Origin: an uncultured Oscillospiraceae bacterium
Lineage (GTDB): Bacteria; Bacillota; Clostridia; Oscillospirales; Oscillospiraceae
Length of the DNA stretch: 52,911 bases
Reading direction: 5' to 3'
Assembly (NCBI GenBank): GCA_934589675.1
Contig: CAKTOF010000016.1
Coordinates: forward strand, 1-52,911
Shown here: positions 22,937-30,650 of the stretch, piece by piece
Layout of the letters: each line of letters begins with the position of its first letter
Numbering within the stretch: position 1 is the first letter of the stretch
The notes under the pieces: model-generated
Databases searched by the model: none
The model's input: the letters and a program-made list of their open reading frames with translations, nothing else
Told to the model about the DNA's origin: nothing
Program-made: the position numbers and the translations under genes

Positions 22937-23415
22937 TGATCCGTCATGAAACTGACCATGGAAGTGGTAGTCACACTGATCCGCATGATCATGGTCCGAT
23001 CGTATACGATCCGTATACACATGCGCCAATCTGGGATAAAACTCCAGAGACGAATTATCCAAATGGCGCGCCGGTATTCAAAGAAAAGGAGACATCAGAA
23101 GTGGATGGCGATAAAAAACAAATGTCAAGAAACGATGTGGCATATAGTATTTCCTACAACGAGGATGCACTGCATTTTCATACGCTGGCCGACTTCCGAC
23201 AGTCGATGGGGCACGGCGGTGAGGCGTGGTTTGAGTGGAACGGCGGAGAGTACAGCGTCTGCTGGGATCAGCAGGCGGGGCGGTATCACATCGGCCCGAC
23301 GCCGGGACCGTATGCGTACTATGACACGGTCGACGAGCTGCTGGGGCACATCATTGACGGCCAGCCGCTGCGTGACGTGATCACAAAGGCTGCTGTGACT
23401 GACCGTTGGTGCTGA
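22903..23415 (+). CDS. Hypothetical protein, His/Asp-rich start and a repeated C-terminal domain
   Basis: A 170-residue protein starting at the ATG at 22903, 9 nt after AAAGGTGG. Residues 14-35 are rich in His and Asp (HETDHGSGSHTDPHDHGP), followed by a TNYPNGAP motif. Residues about 80-170 form a domain that recurs in the next gene (YDTVDELLGHIIDG against YDTVDELLEHSVEG). It overlaps the DUF4417 gene by 34 nt in the -1 frame. The His-rich start resembles the region that follows a SAHGGxW tail in related single-chain proteins as I recall them, so the two genes may be halves of one protein. The function is unknown; cytoplasmic. Confidence 0.6.
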   Translation: MVKYDAEGWAVMIRHETDHGSGSHTDPHDHGPIVYDPYTHAPIWDKTPETNYPNGAPVFKEKETSEVDGDKKQMSRNDVAYSISYNEDALHFHTLADFRQSMGHGGEAWFEWNGGEYSVCWDQQAGRYHIGPTPGPYAYYDTVDELLGHIIDGQPLRDVITKAAVTDRWC

Positions 23416-23429
23416 AAGGAGCGACTGCA

Positions 23430-23747
23430 TTGGCTGATGGGATGCACAAAGAGTGGATCGACGGGGAAGAGGTCTGGGTGATCCCTTATGACGAGGAAGC
23501 GCTGCGGTTTCGTTCAATCAGCGAGTTCAAATGGAGCCTCGAGACGGGCGGCGAGATCGTCATTGAATGGAAGGGCGTGTTCTACGGGATCTTCCGCGAC
23601 CCGCGGGACGAGCGGTTTTGCATCGGACGGCAGGGAGAACCTGCGACGTATTACGATACGGTCGACGAACTGCTCGAGCACAGCGTGGAGGGCGACCGGC
23701 TGCGCGGGATCGTCACGAAAATGGCGGTCAGCGAGCGGTTCCTGTGA
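23430..23747 (+). CDS. Hypothetical protein, paralogue of the preceding C-terminal domain
   Basis: A 105-residue protein. The best start is the TTG at 23430, 9 nt after AAAGGAG; an ATG at 23442 is too far from it. From residue 15 on it aligns with residues about 80-170 of the preceding product: DEEALRFRSISEFKWSLETG, EWKGVFYGIF, then YYDTVDELLEHSVEGDRLR and a closing VTKMAVSERFL. The tandem pair indicates duplication of a compact alpha/beta domain. Such small tandem partners next to a transferred gene can be immunity-like, but nothing here proves that. Confidence 0.6.
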   Translation: MADGMHKEWIDGEEVWVIPYDEEALRFRSISEFKWSLETGGEIVIEWKGVFYGIFRDPRDERFCIGRQGEPATYYDTVDELLEHSVEGDRLRGIVTKMAVSERFL

Positions 23748-23790
23748 GCATAAAGCTTCATGTCTGATTTTGTTATGCGTTTGCACAGCA

Positions 23791-23828
23791 AAAAGCCGCG
23801 GCGCGGGAATTCCCGCGCCGCGGCTTTT
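23791..23828. terminator. Perfect 38-bp palindrome, bidirectional terminator
   Basis: The left half AAAAGCCGCGGCGCGGGAA is the exact reverse complement of the right half. It sits between two convergent genes and ends in TTTT on each strand, so it can terminate both. The innermost bases must open to form a loop. Confidence 0.85.
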
Positions 23829-23835
23829 GAAATTT

Positions 23836-25560
23836 TTACTCGATGACGATCTTGCCGGTGTATGTGCCGGGGACGAGCGGGGTGGGGACGCCGTCCACGG
23901 TCATGGAGCGGGCGTTGACGGCGGCGCCGTCTTCGATGACGAGCTTCGTGAGGTAGCTCGTGCCGGTGACATTCCACGCCGCGCCGGACCTCAGCGTGAC
24001 GATGACGCCGTTGTTGATGGCCTCTCGGGCGGTGAAGTCCAGCTCGCCGAGCTGCTCGCAGTTCGTCTTGTCGACGCGCTCGACGCGGTGGCGCGCCTTG
24101 GCGGCCGTGATGCGGCCGGTGACGGCGGCGTTTTCAAACGTCAGGTCGAGGTTCTTCGGCAGCGGGCCGGGCTCCGGACGCGGCGGCATCTCCTCGCCCT
24201 CGGGCATGGCGGGCATGATGAACTCGGGCATGCCGGTCGTGTCGAGCGGGATGTTCGTCGTGGCGTTGTAGAAGTCGCCGCGCACCTCCATGTCGGCAAA
24301 GCGGGCGATGACGTCGTGGCCCGGGACGGCGGCGGTCAGGTCGCGGCCTTCGATGTAGACGTCCTCCTCCTTCGGGTCGAAGAACCAGCGGTTGGAGCCG
24401 GACGGATCGTCGAGGTCGAACAGCTGGAGGATCGTGTTCGTGTCGGAGTTGAGGCGGGATGCGCGGACGTCGAGCTCCGGCGTGCAGCCCTTGATGAGGA
24501 AGACGGCCTTGGCCGTGTTGAACGTGCTGTCGTGGACGACCAGCTTGCCGCCCTGATTGAGGAAGCTCATGACGCCGAAGCGCCCCGAGTTGACGACGGT
24601 GCCGTTCAGGAACTCGCCGCAGGAATTGTCGTTGGCCTGAATGAGGGCATAGTCCGGGACGTTGAAGACGCAGTGATCAAACACGTCGTTGCAGTCGCCG
24701 ATGGAGAACGCGCCGTAGCCGCTCGGGCCGGTGACCTCGATGAGGCAGTCCGTCACGTACAGGCGGCAGCGGTCGACGGCGTCCGTCGAAAGAACGCCCC
24801 AGCCCTCGGCCATCAGGTGGCAGCGGTTGTAGTGCGCCGTGCCGAAATCGGCGAGGTTCGTCGCGCGGCTGTTGCCGCGCAGGCCGAGCATCCACGGCAC
24901 GCGCATCATGCCGCCCATGTCGACGTTGTCGACATAGCCGGGAGGCAGAATGCCCGTCTCGTTGAGAACGACGGAGTCGTTGATGGTCATCTCGCTGTTC
25001 TCGCCGACGAAGAAGGAGTTCCGCGAAGCGCCGCGGACGTGGACATTGGCGTGGTTGACGGTGACCTTGGCCGTGCCGTGGCTCATGATGGCCGCGCCGT
25101 AGCCGTTGAAGTCGTTGCCGCCGAGCCCCTCGAGGTCGATGTCGGCGCCGTCGATGACATATTCGCCCTCGCCGTCGATGAACAGGCCGTTGAACGCCTC
25201 GTCACGGCAGACGATCTTCACGTCCTTCGCCCACGCGCCCGTGACCTCGCCGGAGCGGATGGCCGACGGAACGGACTGGTGATCGCACACCTTGCCGTCT
25301 TTGATGTAGGCTGCGGCGCGGTACTCCATGGGCTCCTTGTAGGCGAAGAAGCGGACGGGGATGTCGTCCGTCACGCGCAGGACGATGTCGCCCTGGAAAG
25401 AGCCCGGAACGATCTTCGTCGCAACGCCGCCGATGGTCATTGTGACCTTCTTGCCTTCCGGCGCAGCAACGGATGCACCCTCGGCGATGTTCAGCTCCTC
25501 AAGATGCAGATCTTCCGTGACGGTAAAAACGCCCTCGGAAACGGTCTTGAACTGTTTCAT
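23836..25560 (-). CDS. Right-handed beta-helix protein, hypothetical
   Basis: A 574-residue protein with no signal peptide, membrane segment or anchor. The central part (about 120-420) has repeated short strands with turns of the parallel beta-helix type, for example GLFIDGEGEYVIDGADIDLE, then KVTVNHANVHVRG and EMTINDSVVLNETG. The extreme ends share a related module: an N-terminal stretch with VTMTIGGVATKIVPGSFQGD and a C-terminal one with SMTVDGVPTPLVPGTYTGK. That suggests capping or self-assembly modules. Beta-helix folds occur in carbohydrate lyases, adhesins and polymer-forming proteins; I see no catalytic signature. It has its own promoter and an AGGAGGG site. Confidence 0.7.
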   Translation of the reverse strand: MKQFKTVSEGVFTVTEDLHLEELNIAEGASVAAPEGKKVTMTIGGVATKIVPGSFQGDIVLRVTDDIPVRFFAYKEPMEYRAAAYIKDGKVCDHQSVPSAIRSGEVTGAWAKDVKIVCRDEAFNGLFIDGEGEYVIDGADIDLEGLGGNDFNGYGAAIMSHGTAKVTVNHANVHVRGASRNSFFVGENSEMTINDSVVLNETGILPPGYVDNVDMGGMMRVPWMLGLRGNSRATNLADFGTAHYNRCHLMAEGWGVLSTDAVDRCRLYVTDCLIEVTGPSGYGAFSIGDCNDVFDHCVFNVPDYALIQANDNSCGEFLNGTVVNSGRFGVMSFLNQGGKLVVHDSTFNTAKAVFLIKGCTPELDVRASRLNSDTNTILQLFDLDDPSGSNRWFFDPKEEDVYIEGRDLTAAVPGHDVIARFADMEVRGDFYNATTNIPLDTTGMPEFIMPAMPEGEEMPPRPEPGPLPKNLDLTFENAAVTGRITAAKARHRVERVDKTNCEQLGELDFTAREAINNGVIVTLRSGAAWNVTGTSYLTKLVIEDGAAVNARSMTVDGVPTPLVPGTYTGKIVIE

Positions 25561-25619
25561 TTGCGCAGTCCCTCCTGATTGAATGATAAAATGTACAGGT
25601 AATTATGCTTCCAAACAAT

Positions 25620-25648
25620 ATCGTACAATAACACTCTGAAAATGACAA
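25620..25648 (-). promoter_or_regulatory. Sigma-A-like promoter of the beta-helix gene
   Basis: On the minus strand TTGTCA (25648-25643) and TACGAT (25625-25620) are 17 bp apart. The leader would be about 50 nt and contains AGGAGGG ahead of the ATG at 25560. Confidence 0.5.
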
Positions 25649-25686
25649 GGATTTTTCACCCGGCGCGTCCATATATTTTTTACAGG

Positions 25687-25716
25687 AAAAAAGGCGCGCA
25701 GCGTTCGCTGCGCGCC
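25687..25716 (-). terminator. Terminator of the small minus-strand gene
   Basis: A perfect 10-bp stem, GGCGCGCAGC (25693-25702) with GCTGCGCGCC (25707-25716), is followed on the minus strand by TTTTTT. It lies 15 nt after the stop of the gene at 25731-26141. Confidence 0.85.
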
Positions 25717-25730
25717 GGTGCGGCGATTGG

Positions 25731-26141
25731 TCATCCGCGCTCGACGGTCAGGTTGTCGGTTCCGTTGGCCTCGAACTCGGAGATGTATTCATCCATCCGG
25801 TCGAGCAGCTCGTCGTAATTCTCCTGCGAGATGGGCTCGTAGTCCATGTCGCGCCGGGCGAGCTCCTCGGCGAGGATCTCGAAAAAGACAGTGTCCTCAT
25901 AGTCCATGATGGCCTCATGGATGCCGCCCTCGGAAAAGGCTCGCGAGGGGATGATGTCGCCCTCCCACTTCTCAGCCAGTTCGGGCATGCCGCTGGCGGC
26001 GGCCAGCTTAAAGAGCTTGCTCTCCACATGATCGTAATCGTCGATGCGGTCGTCTCCGCGGGTGGAGTTGAGGATCCAGTTGCCGATGTAGACCAGGTCC
26101 AAAAGGCGGCGGAATTCTTTTTTGGTGAGATCGATCTGCAT
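25731..26141 (-). CDS. Small acidic hypothetical protein
   Basis: A 136-residue, strongly acidic and probably all-helical protein. It begins MQIDLTKKEFRRLLDLVYIG and NWILNSTRGDDRIDDYDHVE, followed by helices rich in Glu and Asp and a C-terminus with ENYDELLDRMDEYISEFEAN. There is no signal peptide or cysteine motif. AAAGGAGG lies 8 nt ahead of the ATG, and a TATAAT box is just upstream. It is a single-gene unit with its own terminator. I do not recognise the function. Confidence 0.6.
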   Translation of the reverse strand: MQIDLTKKEFRRLLDLVYIGNWILNSTRGDDRIDDYDHVESKLFKLAAASGMPELAEKWEGDIIPSRAFSEGGIHEAIMDYEDTVFFEILAEELARRDMDYEPISQENYDELLDRMDEYISEFEANGTDNLTVERG

Positions 26142-26166
26142 ATGGCGGGCCTCCTTTCGTTACTCT

Positions 26167-26195
26167 ATTATATACCCGCGATGTAGAGATTTCCA
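26167..26195 (-). promoter_or_regulatory. Promoter of the small acidic protein gene
   Basis: On the minus strand a consensus TATAAT (26172-26167) has TGGAAA (26195-26190) 17 bp upstream, a four-of-six -35 match. The ATG at 26141 is about 25 nt downstream. Confidence 0.5.
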
Positions 26196-26228
26196 CAGGA
26201 AAATCAGACGGTTTCGTCAATTTTGCGC

Positions 26229-26257
26229 TTGTTTTACCGGGATAAATGGCATATGAT
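26229..26257 (+). promoter_or_regulatory. Sigma-A promoter of ddl-murI
   Basis: TTGTTT (26229-26234) and TATGAT (26252-26257) are 17 bp apart. The leader to the ddl TTG is about 100 nt and includes a GC-rich inverted-repeat region near 26307-26340. Confidence 0.55.
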
Positions 26258-26364
26258 ATAAGAACTGTCAGGCCGGACGGCGCGGGCAAGCATTTGCCAT
26301 GCCCATTTGGCCGGAGCGGCCCGCGCGCGGCCGCGGTTTTTTCGCGCGCGAAGGAGGAAGCAAT

Positions 26365-27426
26365 TTGAAAAAGCTCAATGTCTGCGTCCTGTTCGGCGGC
26401 ATCTCTCCGGAGCACGAGGTCTCGCTGCGCTCGGCGGAATCCGTGCTGAAGAATCTCGACGCAGAGAAATACCATATTTTCCCCGTCGGCATCACAAAGA
26501 CGGGCGACTGGCTGCTGTTCGGCGGGTCAGACTATTCCATGCTGCCCGACGGCCGCTGGGAGACGTATGAGGCAAACCGCCGCGCCGTGCTCTCGCCCAT
26601 CCGCGGGCAGGGCCTTTTAAGCTTTGAAGGCAGCGGCGTTGTGCGCGAGCGCATCGACGTTGTTTTCCCCGTGCTCCACGGCGAAAACGGCGAGGACGGC
26701 GCCATGCAGGGCCTTATGCAGATCGCGGGGCTGCCGTTTGTCGGCCCGGGCGTCGGTGCGTCGGCTGCATCCATGGACAAGTGCATGACAAAGCTCGTGG
26801 CCGACAGCATCCTCGTCCGGCAGGCCGCGTGGCGGCGCGTGAACAAGGCGGAGTTTGAAAAGGACCCGGAGGCCGCGGCCGACGCCGTCGAGGCAAAGTT
26901 TGCCTATCCGGTCTTTGTCAAGCCGGCCGGAACGGGCTCATCCGTCGGCGTTTCAAAGGCGGGCAGCCGCGCGGGGCTGCTTGCGGCGCTCGAGGCGGCG
27001 CTATCGTATGACGACAAGGTGCTCGTCGAGGAGTTCATCGACGGTCAGGAGGTCGAGGTCGGCGTGCTCGGCAACGGGACGCCCGTCGCGTCCATCTGCG
27101 GCGAGATCGACTCCGGCGCGGAGTTTTACGACTATGACGCCAAGTACATTTCCGACTGCTCGACGCTCTATATCCCCGCCCGCATCCCGGAGGACGCGAG
27201 CGAGCGCGTCCGTGAGACGGCCGTGCGCATCTACCGCGCGCTCGGCTGCCGCGGCCTATCCCGCGTCGACTTCTTCGTGAAGGCCGACGGCGAGGTCGTC
27301 TTCAACGAGATCAACACGATCCCGGGCTTTACCTCCATCTCGATGTACCCGAAGCTGTTCGCCGCCAGCGGCATCGCCTACGGCGCGCTGCTCGACCGGC
27401 TCATCGAGCTGGCCATGGAGCGCTGA
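26365..27426 (+). CDS. ddl: D-alanine--D-alanine ligase
   Basis: A 353-residue ATP-grasp enzyme that joins two D-alanines for the end of the peptidoglycan stem peptide. It starts at TTG, 7 nt after AAGGAGGAA, as KKLNVCVLFGGISPEHEVSL; upstream in-frame codons read as non-coding. ATP-grasp features include FVKPAGTGSSVGVSK and EEFIDGQEVEVGVLG, and the C-terminus has FNEINTIPGFTSISMYPKL with the magnesium-binding Glu and Asn. YDYDAKYI matches the D-Ala-D-Ala type rather than a D-lactate type. murI follows after 3 nt, so D-Ala-D-Ala and D-Glu supply are linked. Confidence 0.95.
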   Translation: MKKLNVCVLFGGISPEHEVSLRSAESVLKNLDAEKYHIFPVGITKTGDWLLFGGSDYSMLPDGRWETYEANRRAVLSPIRGQGLLSFEGSGVVRERIDVVFPVLHGENGEDGAMQGLMQIAGLPFVGPGVGASAASMDKCMTKLVADSILVRQAAWRRVNKAEFEKDPEAAADAVEAKFAYPVFVKPAGTGSSVGVSKAGSRAGLLAALEAALSYDDKVLVEEFIDGQEVEVGVLGNGTPVASICGEIDSGAEFYDYDAKYISDCSTLYIPARIPEDASERVRETAVRIYRALGCRGLSRVDFFVKADGEVVFNEINTIPGFTSISMYPKLFAASGIAYGALLDRLIELAMER

Positions 27427-27429
27427 GCC

Positions 27430-28245
27430 ATGGACAATCGACCCATCGGGGTGTTCGACTCTGGCCTCGGCGGCCTGACGGCGGTGCGCGAGCTTATGGC
27501 GCTTCTGCCCGCAGAGGACATCATCTATTTCGGCGACACCGGGCGCGTGCCCTACGGCGGCCGCTCGCGCGCGACCATTGTGAAATACACACGGCAGGAC
27601 ATCAATTTCCTGATGCAGTATGACATCAAGGCCATCGTCATCGCCTGCAATACGGCCGACACGGCCGCGCGGGAGCTGATGCAGCGGGAGTATGACGTGC
27701 CGATCTTCGGCGCAGTGCAGCCCGCGGCGCATCTGGCCGTGCAGGCGACGCGCTCGGGGAAGATCGGCCTCATCGGAACATCGACGACCATCGCCTCCGG
27801 GCGCTATGAGCAGCTTATCCACGAGGCCATGCCGGACGCGGAGGTGCGCGCGTATGCCTGCCCGCTGCTCGTGCCGCTCGTGGAGAACGGCCGCATCCAT
27901 CCGGGCGACGTCGTCATCGAGACGGTCGTGCGGGAATATCTCCAGCCGCTGCGCGACTGGGGCTGCGACACGCTCGTGCTCGGCTGCACGCATTATCCGC
28001 TGCTCATGCGCGTCATCGGTGAATTCATGGGCCCGGACGTGACGCTCATCAACTCCGGCGCGGCCGCGGCGCAGGGCGTCCGGCAGGCGCTCGAAGCAAA
28101 AAACGCACTGGCCGAGTCCGGCCGGACGGGCGCGTGCCGCTATTTTGTCAGCGACTCGCCCGACGGATTCTCCGGCATGGCGTCGCTGTTCCTGCAGCGG
28201 CCTGTGCGCGATGACGTCACGCAGATCAACATCGACCAGTTCTGA
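27430..28245 (+). CDS. murI: Glutamate racemase
   Basis: A 271-residue cofactor-independent racemase that makes D-glutamate for MurD. It starts MDNRPIGVFDSGLGGLTAV. The two catalytic cysteines are C73 in VIACNTADTAA and C186 in LGCTHYPLL, each in its expected motif. PYGGRSRATI is also typical. It is 3 nt after ddl and 15 nt before the DUF1934 gene. Confidence 0.96.
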   Translation: MDNRPIGVFDSGLGGLTAVRELMALLPAEDIIYFGDTGRVPYGGRSRATIVKYTRQDINFLMQYDIKAIVIACNTADTAARELMQREYDVPIFGAVQPAAHLAVQATRSGKIGLIGTSTTIASGRYEQLIHEAMPDAEVRAYACPLLVPLVENGRIHPGDVVIETVVREYLQPLRDWGCDTLVLGCTHYPLLMRVIGEFMGPDVTLINSGAAAAQGVRQALEAKNALAESGRTGACRYFVSDSPDGFSGMASLFLQRPVRDDVTQINIDQF

Positions 28246-28260
28246 CAGGATGGTGGCACA

Positions 28261-28707
28261 ATGACAGAGAAAGAAGTCCGGGTCACCGTCCGCGGGACCC
28301 AGCGCTCCGAGGGCGAGGAGCCGCAGACGATGGAGCTCATCACCGACGGGCGCTATTCCGGAGGCCCGGGCGCGTGGGAGATCCGCTATACCGAGAGCGA
28401 AATGACGGATCTTGCGGGCGTGGAGACGTGCTTCCGCGTAATGGACGACACGGTCGTGCTCGCGCGCTCCGGCGCGGTGACGACGGAGATGGTATTCCGC
28501 GCGGGCGAAAAGACAGAGTCGCTCTATGACGTCGGCGTCGGCGCGCTGCTGCTGACCATTTCGTCGCGCCGCGTGGACATCGACCTGCACGAATTCGGCG
28601 GCAGCTTTGAATTTGACTACACTGTCGAGCTTGAGCACACGCCGGTCGGCAGCAACACCTACCGCGTGACCGTCAGCCCGCGTCCGCTGCCGGAAGAAGC
28701 AGAATAA
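28261..28707 (+). CDS. DUF1934 family protein (YwiB-like)
   Basis: A 148-residue protein of the DUF1934 family, a calycin-like beta barrel. It starts with KEVRVTVRGTQRSEGEEPQT and shows alternating strands, for example WEIRYTESEMTDLAGVETCF and RVDIDLHEFGGSFEFDYTVE, with a C-terminal YRVTVSP strand. In Firmicutes this family often lies next to argS, as here, where argS is convergent. No enzymatic function is known. It ends the ddl-murI unit before a strong terminator. Confidence 0.85.
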   Translation: MTEKEVRVTVRGTQRSEGEEPQTMELITDGRYSGGPGAWEIRYTESEMTDLAGVETCFRVMDDTVVLARSGAVTTEMVFRAGEKTESLYDVGVGALLLTISSRRVDIDLHEFGGSFEFDYTVELEHTPVGSNTYRVTVSPRPLPEEAE

Positions 28708-28709
28708 AG

Positions 28710-28743
28710 AATCCCCGGCGCGCTTTATGGCGCGCCGGGGATT
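28710..28743. terminator. Terminator between DUF1934 gene and argS
   Basis: A perfect 14-bp stem (28710-28723 with 28730-28743, loop TTTATG) starts 2 nt after the DUF1934 stop and can serve that gene. It is also oriented to stop argS transcription 50 nt after its stop. Confidence 0.85.
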
Positions 28744-28793
28744 TGCTATGTGGAGCCGGGGAGCCCGGAAAAGCGGGTTCTGTTTGGCTCTTT

Positions 28794-30548
28794 TTACATT
28801 TTGTCCGGCGCCTCAAACCCGAGCAGGTCGATGCACGTCTCAAGGACGGAGCGGGTGAGGGAGATGAGGGCGAGGTAGCCGTTTTTCTTGTCCGCATCCG
28901 GCTCGGAGAGGATCTTCGTGTCGTGATAGAACGAGTTGACCGCGCCGGCGAGGTCATACAGGTACGCGCAGAGCACATTCGGCGCGGTGTCGCGCGCGCA
29001 CAGCGCAAGATTGTCGGCAAAGCGGCTGATGCGCAGCATGAGCTCCGTCTCGCCGGGGCTGCCCGACGGGCGGATGGGCAGGGCGGAGGTGTCCGCCTCG
29101 CTGCGGGCGAGGATGGACTTGATGCGCACGATCGTGTAGAGGATATACGGCCCCGTGTTGCCCTCGAACGCCGTGAAGCGCTCGGTGTCGAAGCAGTAGT
29201 CCTTCGTCGGGATGTTGCTCAGGTCGCCGTATTTGAGCGCGGCGACGGCGATTCTATGCGCGGTCTGCTCGACGGCGTCGCCGGTGAGGATCTGGTTTTC
29301 GGCGATGCGGGCGCGGACGGCGTCCGTGATCTCATCCATGAGGTATTCCAGACGCATGACGCCGCCGGCGCGCGTCTTGAACGGCTTGCCGTCGCGGCCG
29401 TTCATCGTGCCGAAGCCGAGGTGCTCCAGCTCCGTGCCCTCGCCGACGAGATGCGCCTTTCGCGCGGCGCGGAACACCTGCACAAAGTGCAGCGACTGGC
29501 GCTTGTCGACGACGTAGAGGATCTTGTCGGGGTGGTAGTCCTCCTCGCGCTGGACGATGGTGGCAAGGTCGGTCGTGGCGTAGAGCGTCGCGCCGTCGCT
29601 CTTCAAGAGGATGCACGGCGGGATCTCCTCCTTGTCGCCGTCCTCGGCGACGGGGATGACGAGCGCGCCGCTGCTCTCCTCGGCGACGCCGGAGGCGCGC
29701 ATTTTTTCGATCATCGGGCCGATGTACGGCTCAGCGTCCGACTCGCCCTTCCACAGGTCGAAGTCGACGTCGATGGACGCGTAGTTTTTCTTCAGGTCGG
29801 CAACGGAGACGGCCATGATGTGCCGCCAGAGCGCGAGGTAGCCGCGCTTGCCGGTCTGCAGGAGCTTCGTGGCCTCGTGCGCGCGGGCGGAAAAGTCCGC
29901 GTCCTCCTTCGAGCGGGCGGAGGCGGCGGGGTAGATCTGCTCCAGCTCGGAGACGGTCACGGGGGACTCGGCGGGGTATTCGCCGGTGAAATCGTCGTCA
30001 AAATAGGGAAGATCCGGCATCCTCTCGCGGATCATTTCGACGATGAGACCCATCTGAAGGCCCCAGTCACCAAGGTGCACGTCGCCGATGACATGATTTC
30101 CGAGGTAGCGGTAGATGCGCTTCATGGCCTCGCCGATGATGGCCGGGCGGATGTGGCCGACGTGCAGCGGCTTTGCCACGTTCGCGCCGCCGTAGTCGAC
30201 GACGATGGTGCGCGCTTCGGGAAGATCCATGCCGAAGCGCTCGCCGGTGCGCATGGCCTCAAGATATTCCGCCAGATACTCCGGCGCAAGCGTCAGGTTG
30301 AGAAAGCCGGGCTTTACGGCCTCAGCCTTGGAAAAGGCGGGATTGCCGGCGAGAATCGCCGCCGCATCCTCCGCGATCTGGATGGGCGCCTTGCCGTAGA
30401 GCTTCGCGCCCTTCATGGCGCCGTTGCACTGGTACTGGCACAGGTCGGGCCGGTTGGAGACGGAGACGCGGCCGAGGGCGGCGTCATAGCCCGCGGCCTC
30501 AAATGCCGCGGACACCTGGTCGGAGATGAGATCAATCAGTTTTTTCAT
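28794..30548 (-). CDS. argS: Arginyl-tRNA synthetase
   Basis: A 584-residue class I synthetase for tRNA-Arg. The N-terminal additional domain is followed by VDYGGANVAKPLHVGHIRP with the HIGH-type motif HVGH near residue 129, and GDVHLGDWGLQMG. The KMSK site is the degenerate one common in ArgRS. The C-terminal DALR anticodon-binding domain ends the protein. The ATG at 30548 has AAGGAGCC 7 nt ahead; an earlier ATG overlaps that site and is not used. It is divergent from the methyltransferase-family gene. Confidence 0.96.
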   Translation of the reverse strand: MKKLIDLISDQVSAAFEAAGYDAALGRVSVSNRPDLCQYQCNGAMKGAKLYGKAPIQIAEDAAAILAGNPAFSKAEAVKPGFLNLTLAPEYLAEYLEAMRTGERFGMDLPEARTIVVDYGGANVAKPLHVGHIRPAIIGEAMKRIYRYLGNHVIGDVHLGDWGLQMGLIVEMIRERMPDLPYFDDDFTGEYPAESPVTVSELEQIYPAASARSKEDADFSARAHEATKLLQTGKRGYLALWRHIMAVSVADLKKNYASIDVDFDLWKGESDAEPYIGPMIEKMRASGVAEESSGALVIPVAEDGDKEEIPPCILLKSDGATLYATTDLATIVQREEDYHPDKILYVVDKRQSLHFVQVFRAARKAHLVGEGTELEHLGFGTMNGRDGKPFKTRAGGVMRLEYLMDEITDAVRARIAENQILTGDAVEQTAHRIAVAALKYGDLSNIPTKDYCFDTERFTAFEGNTGPYILYTIVRIKSILARSEADTSALPIRPSGSPGETELMLRISRFADNLALCARDTAPNVLCAYLYDLAGAVNSFYHDTKILSEPDADKKNGYLALISLTRSVLETCIDLLGFEAPDKM

Positions 30549-30559
30549 CGTTAGGCTCC

Positions 30560-30588
30560 TTGACTCGTTCATTCGTATCGTTTATGAT
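30560..30588 (+). promoter_or_regulatory. Sigma-A promoter of the methyltransferase-family gene
   Basis: TTGACT (30560-30565) and TATGAT (30583-30588) are 17 bp apart, a near-consensus pair. The ATG at 30651 is about 57 nt from the likely start site. The -35 overlaps the argS ribosome binding site on the other strand. Confidence 0.6.
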
Positions 30589-30650
30589 AACAGAAAAAAC
30601 GGGCAAAGTACAGTCTCCTTGCTGATTTTTCCCCGAACGGAGGGCATATC

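Noticed and set aside
23488..25578. A 696-codon plus-strand frame opposite the beta-helix gene
   Set aside because: The minus-strand frame has a promoter, ribosome binding site and coherent fold pattern; the plus-strand frame crosses the 38-bp terminator palindrome and reads as low-complexity charged sequence.
28743..30554. A 603-codon plus-strand frame opposite argS
   Set aside because: Antisense to a clear arginyl-tRNA synthetase.
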